DNA from: Candidatus Cloacimonadota bacterium
GTDB lineage: Bacteria > Muiribacteriota > UBA6191
Length of the DNA: 37,584 bases
NCBI GenBank assembly: GCA_002402105.1
Contig: NVVD01000004.1
Location: 26,636 to 64,219, forward strand
Direction of reading: 5' to 3'
In this document: positions 32,037-37,584 of the stretch, in pieces
How positions within the stretch are numbered: position 1 is the first letter of the stretch
Layout of the letters: every line of letters begins with the position of its first letter
Notes under the pieces: generated by a model
The model's database searches: none
Told to the model about the DNA's origin: nothing
The model's input: the letters and a program-made list of their open reading frames with translations, nothing else
Program-made: the position numbers and the translations under genes

Positions 32037-33800
32037 ATGAAGGTTTCTATTATAACCACTTTTTGCATATTATTTGCTCTACTATTAAATGGTTGTGGTT
32101 TATCTACAACTACAACAAATCTAAATGGTGGTGTTAGCCCTACTTTTTCTATTAACGGGATCGCAAAAAAAGGTGCCTTTAGCAGTTTAAATTTAACGAT
32201 TAAAAACCCTGCTACACAAGAGATTATTAATGGCCCTACACCGTTTACTAGTGGAAACTTCAACTTAAAGTTTGACTCTTCTAAAGGATTACCAGACTTT
32301 CTTTTATTAGAAATTACAGGTAGCTATTTAAGTGAGTCTGGAAACGGACTTAAATCAATCACTTCAAGTCAACCTCTTAGCAGTATTATAGCAACTGGAA
32401 CAACAACTGTTAGCAATTTTAACGCAATTACTCCATTCACCAGTATTTTAGCTTCTCATATGGGAGCTAACATATCGACCCAATCTTTAAACGATGCTAA
32501 AGCTTTCATTTCTGAAACTTTTGGATTAGATGTAGGGTCAATTACAGAGAGTCGTTTATTATCTGGTAACTCTACCGTCACACAAGCCAGAAGATACAAT
32601 ATGCTTCTAGCAGGTATATCACAATTATCTGATGATAATAATGGTATCGAAAATGCAATAAAAGAAATTTCTACACAAGCTAAAGAAGGGTTTATAACTC
32701 CTCAGTTTATGTCTGGTTTATCATCAGCTCTTACAAAGATATCTACTAATGCTTTTTATCGTAATTCTACAGACGGTGCATATTATAATACTGCTACAGC
32801 TAACACTTTAATTGACCAAATTAAAAATGGAACTTTATGGGAACCAACTAAAATATCTAACTTAAACCGAGTTGGACACAAAGGTTTTATATCATCAGGT
32901 AGCCTTCCTAATTTTTTTTATTGGGGAGGAAAAAGTGGTTCTAACTCTAATACAACAACAAACTCAGTATTACGATTCAGTTCAAATCATACCTTCCCAA
33001 CTTCTACAACTTGTGGAGTAGCAAAATCAAACCATTCCATCGCCATTTCTCCTAATCAAACAAGAGCTTATGCATATGGTGGACTTACCGCATCTGTATT
33101 TGTTACAAATACTTTAGATATATTTAATATAAGTTCTGGCGTTTGTATACCAAGCTCAATTACTGGTGGAACAGCAAGAAGCCATCATTCATCAGTCTAC
33201 TACAATGATAAAATTTATATCATAGGTGGGTCAACAACAGGCTCGGTCATTGTAAGTGATATTGATATCTACTCTATAAGTACTAATACTTGGTCAACTG
33301 CAACTTTAATCAATACTTCAACTTATATCCCAAGAACAGGTCATACAAGTGTATGGGATAAAAAAATGAAACGTATTCTTACTTATGGGGGTATAAACTC
33401 AAGTGGAGCATATCAAAGTACTATTCATAGTTTACAAATATCTGGTAGCTCTATCATTTCAAGTATTATAGCTACACCTCCACAAGGTTTTTTAGCTAAA
33501 TCAAACCATGTTTCACACTTTTATGACAATGGAGTTTCTGCTAAAATGTTTATGTTTGGAGGAGCCTCTAGCCCAAGTGGTGTAGTAACAAACTCCATGC
33601 AAATGTATGATATGACTCAAAATACTTTTAAGGTATTACCTTCTCATGTTGCCCCAAGAAAGGGCATGAGTGGAATCAAATACTACAACTCAACTATAGG
33701 AACACATAAAATTGTATACTTTGGTGGAATAACTGCTAGTAATAGTGTTACAAATGCAATTGATATATTTACAATTCCAAGGTCTAGTAAACAAGAGTAA
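32037..33800 (+). CDS. Kelch-repeat lipoprotein
   Basis: A 587-residue surface or periplasmic lipoprotein. The signal ends in the lipobox LLNGC (residues 14-18). A Ser/Thr/Asn-rich N-terminal domain (about 20-270) is unrecognised. From about 275 to the end there are roughly six kelch-type repeats forming a beta-propeller: FYWGGKS, AYAYGGLTAS, IYIIGGSTTG, ILTYGGINSSG, MFMFGGASSPSG and KIVYFGGITAS mark the GG turns. I start at the ATG at 32037, because CGGAGG is seven bases upstream; the longer in-frame ATG at 32004 would put polar residues before the signal. Such proteins bind other molecules at the cell surface; the ligand is unknown. A strong terminator follows. Confidence 0.85.
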   Translation: MKVSIITTFCILFALLLNGCGLSTTTTNLNGGVSPTFSINGIAKKGAFSSLNLTIKNPATQEIINGPTPFTSGNFNLKFDSSKGLPDFLLLEITGSYLSESGNGLKSITSSQPLSSIIATGTTTVSNFNAITPFTSILASHMGANISTQSLNDAKAFISETFGLDVGSITESRLLSGNSTVTQARRYNMLLAGISQLSDDNNGIENAIKEISTQAKEGFITPQFMSGLSSALTKISTNAFYRNSTDGAYYNTATANTLIDQIKNGTLWEPTKISNLNRVGHKGFISSGSLPNFFYWGGKSGSNSNTTTNSVLRFSSNHTFPTSTTCGVAKSNHSIAISPNQTRAYAYGGLTASVFVTNTLDIFNISSGVCIPSSITGGTARSHHSSVYYNDKIYIIGGSTTGSVIVSDIDIYSISTNTWSTATLINTSTYIPRTGHTSVWDKKMKRILTYGGINSSGAYQSTIHSLQISGSSIISSIIATPPQGFLAKSNHVSHFYDNGVSAKMFMFGGASSPSGVVTNSMQMYDMTQNTFKVLPSHVAPRKGMSGIKYYNSTIGTHKIVYFGGITASNSVTNAIDIFTIPRSSKQE

Positions 33801-33805
33801 TTAGT

Positions 33806-33839
33806 TAAAAAAAACCTCCTTATTCAGGAGGTTTTTTTT
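33806..33839. terminator. Bidirectional terminator
   Basis: AACCTCCT and AGGAGGTT form the core stem around a TATTC loop, extended by A8 and T8. It ends the kelch gene and the convergent small membrane protein gene, and touches the latter's stop codon. Confidence 0.95.
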
Positions 33840-34260
33840 ATTTATTTTTACAATCTGCTTTACCTAAAATAGCCTCTGAATAATCATTTGAATAACCTTT
33901 AAAAGAACCATGGTATAAACAAAATACATTTGACATTTGATCTCTTCTATAATGATCTGATTTGCTACATTGTGGGTCAACTGGCTGTGCTTTTATATAA
34001 TCTTTTTCAATTAGTTTAACCCAAGACTTATTAGAAGTAACAATTAATTTTGTTTTAAAGTCTTTATCAAATTTATCTGCTTTCTCTGATAAGTTCTTTT
34101 GCACTAAAAAACATTCCTTTCTGCCTAGACGATCAGGAGATTTCTCTTTTTTTCGGGCATAAAAAGACAAAAAAGTAAACCCAATAAAAGAAGATAGGGT
34201 CATTACTATTAATAATTTATTAAAAAACTTATCATCAAAATCATCTTTATTTTTACTCAT
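33838..34260 (-). CDS. Small single-span membrane protein of unknown function
   Basis: A 140-residue protein with one transmembrane helix near residues 15-33 (LLIVMTLSSFIGFTFLSFY) after an acidic N-terminus, then a soluble part of about 105 residues with four cysteines, two of them in PQCSKSD and VFCLYHG. The cysteines could form disulfides if that part lies outside the cytoplasm. I prefer the ATG at 34260; an in-frame TTG at 34311 would add 17 residues and has no ribosome site. No family recognised. It is divergent from another small membrane protein gene. Confidence 0.55.
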   Translation of the reverse strand: MSKNKDDFDDKFFNKLLIVMTLSSFIGFTFLSFYARKKEKSPDRLGRKECFLVQKNLSEKADKFDKDFKTKLIVTSNKSWVKLIEKDYIKAQPVDPQCSKSDHYRRDQMSNVFCLYHGSFKGYSNDYSEAILGKADCKNK

Positions 34261-34317
34261 AATATTTATAGCCAAATGTAAATGGTTTACTTGTGAACCC
34301 AAAGAGCACAATTAATA

Positions 34318-34644
34318 ATGCTTAAGTATAATAGCAAAATACCCACTCATAAAAAGAATCTCACAAACATGGACCAAAAAAAAATTAAAAACTCTATTAT
34401 TTTTGGTGCTTTTTTATTTAGCATCTGTTTTTTACATAGCCTTTTAACAGTCATTGAACTAAAAGTACTCTTATATCATTTTTATAAAAATGTAATGATA
34501 TTTATTTTTGCTCCTTTTATTTATCTATTTCTCAATAAAAATAGAGAGCAAGCAAGAGAGCTTGATATAAAGTTTTTTATATTTTCTTTTGTTATTGTTT
34601 TATACATTGCTCTACGCTTTCTACGAGAAGGTCTCCCCACTTAA
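34318..34644 (+). CDS. Small three-helix membrane protein of unknown function
   Basis: A 108-residue protein (91 if the second in-frame ATG at 34369 is used) with a basic N-terminus and three hydrophobic helices: IIFGAFLFSICFLHSLLTVI, VMIFIFAPFIYLFL and FFIFSFVIVLYIALRFL. Neither start has a clear ribosome site. No family recognised. Codon use and AT content are like the neighbours. It is weakly supported as a real gene. Confidence 0.45.
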   Translation: MLKYNSKIPTHKKNLTNMDQKKIKNSIIFGAFLFSICFLHSLLTVIELKVLLYHFYKNVMIFIFAPFIYLFLNKNREQARELDIKFFIFSFVIVLYIALRFLREGLPT

Positions 34645-34780
34645 AATAGTTTTCTTCAAAAATAGGACTCACAACTCATCAACATGGTACAATTTATGCT
34701 GTTAAACTTTATATATACAAAATATAAAAGTTATTTGTCTTTATATAAAGTTAAATAAAATATAAATAGGAGGCGCTGCC

Positions 34781-35626
34781 ATGATTAAAAGTATTTTAGT
34801 AGGACTTGATTCTTCAGAAAACCAAACTATAGTAAAAAAATATGCATTTGAAATTGCCAAATTTTTAAATTCAAAAGTGAATGGTGTCCATGTTATTGAT
34901 ATCAGAAAGCTATACAGCCCTTTTGTTGAAGATATTTTCTATTCAACAGGTATGGCTTCTGTACCTGATTTACAAAGTCTTGTAAAAGATAGATTACAAA
35001 AAATAAGTGAAGTATTGCAAGAAGGCTTTAATAATTCCTTAAAAGAATATGATGTTGAAGGTGAATTTTTTGCCAAACAAGGTAATGTTTCAGAAGAAAT
35101 TGCCAATTGTGCAAAAATAAATGATCTTCTTGTCATCGGAACAAAAGGTGAACATACATCTATATCTGAAATACTACTTGGTTCTACCTTTTCTGAGTTA
35201 GTATTAGGCGTTAATAAACCAGTAATTGTTGTACCCGAGCAATGTAAACGATTTTATATTAAAAAAATACTCATTGCATATGATGGTAGTACTAATGCCA
35301 ATCAAGCACTTGAAATCATTACCCAATCTGTTAAAGACCATAATTTTGAACTTGAAGTACTTGTTGTAAATAACAGTCATGTTGAAGATGCTGAGCAAAC
35401 TTTAAAAGAAGCAGGCAGTTACTTAGACAACCACGAAGTAAAATGGAATGGAAGAATAGTCAAAGGAGAAGCTTCAACTTGTATTTTGGAGCATGCAAAA
35501 GCCACCAAATGTGACATGATTGCTATTGGGTCTTATAGTTCTAGTAAAATGAAAGATTTTTTTATTGGAAGTGTTGCAAGAGAGCTTCTTGAAGAAACAA
35601 CACTACCCATGCTCCTCGCTAATTAA
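34781..35626 (+). CDS. Tandem universal stress protein (UspA family)
   Basis: The 281-residue cytoplasmic protein has two UspA domains. The first starts MIKSILVGLDSSEN and has the ATP-binding GTKGE-(x9)-GS pattern near 125-140. The second starts KKILIAYDGSTNAN near 163 and ends with IAIGSYSSSKMKDFFIGSVARELLEETTLPMLL, with a degenerate second G. Usp proteins bind ATP or AMP and help cells survive stress. A strong GGAGG precedes the ATG. The gene stands alone. Confidence 0.95.
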   Translation: MIKSILVGLDSSENQTIVKKYAFEIAKFLNSKVNGVHVIDIRKLYSPFVEDIFYSTGMASVPDLQSLVKDRLQKISEVLQEGFNNSLKEYDVEGEFFAKQGNVSEEIANCAKINDLLVIGTKGEHTSISEILLGSTFSELVLGVNKPVIVVPEQCKRFYIKKILIAYDGSTNANQALEIITQSVKDHNFELEVLVVNNSHVEDAEQTLKEAGSYLDNHEVKWNGRIVKGEASTCILEHAKATKCDMIAIGSYSSSKMKDFFIGSVARELLEETTLPMLLAN

Positions 35627-35630
35627 CTAA

Positions 35631-35700
35631 CCTTGAGCGAAATCGAAAGATCTTAAAAACTAAATTGAGTACTTTCTCTTTTAGGCTTGTCATTTTGAAA
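35631..35700. repeat. Possible decayed interspersed repeat
   Basis: CCTTGAGCGAAATCGAAAGA (35631-35650) and TTGTCATTTTGAAA (35687-35700) resemble pieces of a repeat seen between genes in many bacteria (GTCATTCTGAGCGAA-TCGAA-GATC type). Here they are split and diverged. This rests on memory of the motif; no second copy is in the window. Confidence 0.3.
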
Positions 35701-35790
35701 AATATTTATATAATTTGGTCACGATAACAAAATTTATTTTTACTTTATAAAGAGTATATCTTTTAAAGATGTATCTACTTGGAGAATTTA

Positions 35791-36999
35791 ATGAAAAAAC
35801 TATTACTTGGTTTAGCAGTTTCTATACAACTTATTAATCCAGCTTTCGCTCAAGATAACTTTCAACCATTTCAAGGTAAACAATATATTACTGTAGATAG
35901 TGATGCTTCTGAGCAAATTCAAAAATCTTTTGGTAAAGACGTTACAGTAGTTGATAATAGCTACGGAGTAAGCCTACTTCAAATTAATGGTAATAAATTA
36001 GATGATTTATCTGAGTTTATGCATTTAAACTTTAAAAGATGTGGTGGATTTATCCTTCATCAAGAGGCAGAAGAAGGATTTCAAACTCTTCGTACAAACG
36101 GACAAAAAAGATGGGCAAATGCACATCAATTCATGGACTATCAAATCAATCAAGAAGATTTAATAAAGCCAATGATCCAAGATGTTGAGCAACAAAATAT
36201 CGCTGACTCTATTATTGAACTCAGTAAATTTCATAACCGTTATTATACTTCACAATCAGGAGTTGACGCTGCACTAAGCATAAAAGATTCTTGGGCTAAA
36301 CTTGGCCAAGACAGAGAAGATTTCAAAGTAGAAGTTTATCAGCACAAAAACTTTCCTCAACCATCTATTATTGCAACCATTGAAGGCTCTGACCATTCTG
36401 ATGAAATCGTAATTATTGGCGGACATCTTGATTCTATTAATGGTAGATGGGGCGCTGCAACAAGACGAGCTCCAGGAGCTGATGATAATGCCTCTGGTAT
36501 TGCAACTATGACTGAAATCATTCGTATTGCAATGAAACACGATTATAAACCAAAGCGAACCATCAAATTTATGGCATATGCTGCAGAAGAAGTCGGTTTA
36601 ATAGGTTCAAAACTTATAGCAAATGATTTTAAATCTAGAGGTATTAAAGTGGTTGGTGTTATTCAACTTGATATGACAAACTATCAAGGTGATGAAACAG
36701 ATATTTTATTTATGGATGATTATACAAATAAAGCTCAAAATGCTTTTCTTGGCTCTTTAGTTGATAAATATGTTGGCGTTAGCTGGGGATATTCAAGATG
36801 TGGATATGGTTGTTCAGATCACGCATCATGGCACAGAGCTGGTTATCCAGCCTCAATGCCACACGAAGCAACTATGGATGGTGGAAACCCTCATATTCAC
36901 TCTACAAGAGATACTATTGAACAATCTAATGATAATGCTAAGCATGCCGCAAAATTTGCAAAATTGGGCTTATCATTTATGGTAGAACTTGGTAAATAA
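35791..36999 (+). CDS. Secreted M28 zinc aminopeptidase (leucyl aminopeptidase type)
   Basis: A 402-residue exported exopeptidase. The signal peptide is MKKLLLGLAVSIQLINPAFA. A pro-region (about 21-150) precedes the M28 domain with all five metal ligands: H in GGHLDS (near 209), D in GADDNASG (near 230), E in AEEVGL (near 267, next to the catalytic Glu), D in QLDM (near 295), and H in NPHIHSTRD (near 371). CGYGC forms the small disulfide loop seen in the Vibrio aminopeptidase. The start is the ATG at 35791 with GGAG eight bases upstream; an in-frame TTG at 35779 would place that GGAG inside the gene. It would release N-terminal amino acids from peptides outside the cell. Confidence 0.93.
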   Translation: MKKLLLGLAVSIQLINPAFAQDNFQPFQGKQYITVDSDASEQIQKSFGKDVTVVDNSYGVSLLQINGNKLDDLSEFMHLNFKRCGGFILHQEAEEGFQTLRTNGQKRWANAHQFMDYQINQEDLIKPMIQDVEQQNIADSIIELSKFHNRYYTSQSGVDAALSIKDSWAKLGQDREDFKVEVYQHKNFPQPSIIATIEGSDHSDEIVIIGGHLDSINGRWGAATRRAPGADDNASGIATMTEIIRIAMKHDYKPKRTIKFMAYAAEEVGLIGSKLIANDFKSRGIKVVGVIQLDMTNYQGDETDILFMDDYTNKAQNAFLGSLVDKYVGVSWGYSRCGYGCSDHASWHRAGYPASMPHEATMDGGNPHIHSTRDTIEQSNDNAKHAAKFAKLGLSFMVELGK

Positions 37000-37008
37000 A
37001 TAAAAGTT

Positions 37009-37039
37009 AAAATTCCTACTTCGGTAGGAATTTTTTTTT
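37009..37039. terminator. Terminator with UUCG tetraloop
   Basis: AATTCCTAC (37011-37019) and GTAGGAATT (37024-37032) form a stem closed by the very stable cUUCGg loop, followed by nine T's. It ends the aminopeptidase gene and, through A's on the other side, probably the convergent NAD kinase gene. Confidence 0.95.
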
Positions 37040-37045
37040 GCCTAA

Positions 37046-37584
37046 TTATATCTTAGTTCTAATCAGTTCAAAAAAATCTTGTGGAAATATCTCTGCTATT
37101 TTAACCGATTTAGAGGCTGCTTTAATCACAATTTCATCTCGCTCATCCAAACGATAACCAACTTGACCATCAATAGTTAATATTACATTTGTTTGAACAT
37201 AATTATTTTCTTGGTGCAATCTAACTTTTAAAACATCTTTTTTACTAAAAATCATTGGTCTAGCATTAAACTTATGGGTACAAATAGGTGACATTAATAA
37301 AACATCAAATCCAGGTCTAACAATAGGCCCACCAGTAGATAAAGAATACCCAGTTGAACCAGTAGGAGTACTTATTAAAATACCATCACCAGGATACTCT
37401 TCTACAAAAATATCATTCATATAAAGTCTAAAGTTTACAATTCTTGATAAAGAACCTACTTTTAAAACGGCATCATTTAAACCAAAAAATGAAGAGATTT
37501 TTTTTCCTTTACGGTAAATACAAGCTTGAATCATTAATCGGTTTTGCTCTTTAAAGTCCCCTGCTATAACTTTTTCTAGCCCTT
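37046..37584 (-). CDS. nadK: NAD kinase, C-terminal part (5' end outside window)
   Basis: About 179 residues are visible; the frame stays open to the right edge, with residues such as GLEKVIAGDFKEQNRL continuing into MIQACIYRK. The motifs are those of bacterial NadK: GLNDAVL, YPGDGILISTPTGSTGYSLSTGGPI, MSPICTHKFNARPMIFS, and TIDGQVGYRLDERDEI. The enzyme phosphorylates NAD to NADP. The GGDG ATP-binding motif would be in the missing N-terminal part. An internal ATG at 37534 is not the start, since sequence upstream is in the same frame and looks like NadK. Confidence 0.93.
   Translation of the reverse strand, partial: GLEKVIAGDFKEQNRLMIQACIYRKGKKISSFFGLNDAVLKVGSLSRIVNFRLYMNDIFVEEYPGDGILISTPTGSTGYSLSTGGPIVRPGFDVLLMSPICTHKFNARPMIFSKKDVLKVRLHQENNYVQTNVILTIDGQVGYRLDERDEIVIKAASKSVKIAEIFPQDFFELIRTKI

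Noticed and set aside
1..37584. CRISPR array, prophage, integron or toxin-antitoxin pair
   Set aside because: I saw no regularly spaced repeats, no phage or integrase genes and no recognised toxin-antitoxin families.

Overview
The window is strongly AT-rich and tightly packed. Most genes have clear Shine-Dalgarno sequences (GGAG/AGGA), and several use TTG starts or overlap their neighbours by 1-4 bases. A TolC-type outer-membrane channel, a three-part RND efflux pump, lipoproteins with lipoboxes, periplasmic enzymes and a Sec-exported aminopeptidase point to a Gram-negative bacterium using the standard code. It looks like a free-living heterotroph with many accessory enzymes. I cannot place the taxon. 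An AT-rich marine or aquatic lineage such as Margulisbacteria or Bdellovibrionota would fit, but that is only a guess. I see no rRNA, CRISPR array, transposase, integrase or phage gene.

Layout. 1-3.0 kb: start of a YqiJ-like membrane protein (-), a dicarboxylate/glutamate symporter (+) and a receiver-GAF response regulator (-). 3.2-5.7 kb: an FAD-dependent halogenase-like monooxygenase translationally coupled to a glutathione S-transferase whose frame is broken at a run of eight A's. 5.7-12 kb: metabolic and housekeeping genes: GH114-like glycosidase, YgjP-type metallopeptidase, Tas aldo/keto reductase, PPC/DUF296 protein, BaiN/YhiN flavoprotein and a pyruvate-decarboxylase-like ThDP enzyme. 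12-19.3 kb, read leftwards: a small secreted Cys-rich protein, then an outer-membrane factor, adaptor and RND pump for heavy metals, a GFA-fold zinc protein, and an ArsR-family repressor with its own promoter. An 18-bp perfect palindrome sits inside that promoter. The repressor has the Cys pair spacing of the persulfide/redox sensors BigR and SqrR. 19.3-22 kb: secreted alpha/beta hydrolase, catalase-like secreted protein, TetR regulator. 22-24 kb: aspS and a pterin carbinolamine dehydratase in one operon with the TetR gene. 24-29.2 kb: DUF3592-like membrane protein, a crotonase without the catalytic glutamates, an unrecognised polytopic membrane protein, a stand-alone Lon N-domain protein, and a one-base-overlapping pair of a CHAP-like lipoprotein and a small exported protein. 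29.3-29.7 kb: tRNA operon (CAU tRNA, probably Ile2, and two identical tRNA-Glu) with promoter and terminator. 29.7-37.6 kb: HEAT-repeat protein with four Cys pairs and a C-terminal anchor, kelch lipoprotein, two small membrane proteins, tandem universal stress protein, M28 aminopeptidase, and the C-terminal part of NAD kinase.

How genes work together. The clearest unit is the efflux locus. Copies of the heptamer ATTTCAA/TTGAAAT cluster in front of both the Cys-rich gene and the pump operon, which suggests co-regulation. The ArsR repressor at the end of that operon appears autoregulated and may sense thiol or persulfide stress rather than metal. The halogenase-like/GST pair, the CHAP-lipoprotein pair and the HEAT/zinc/anchor protein are the best places to look for undescribed functions. 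I did not find one unmistakable new multi-gene system.
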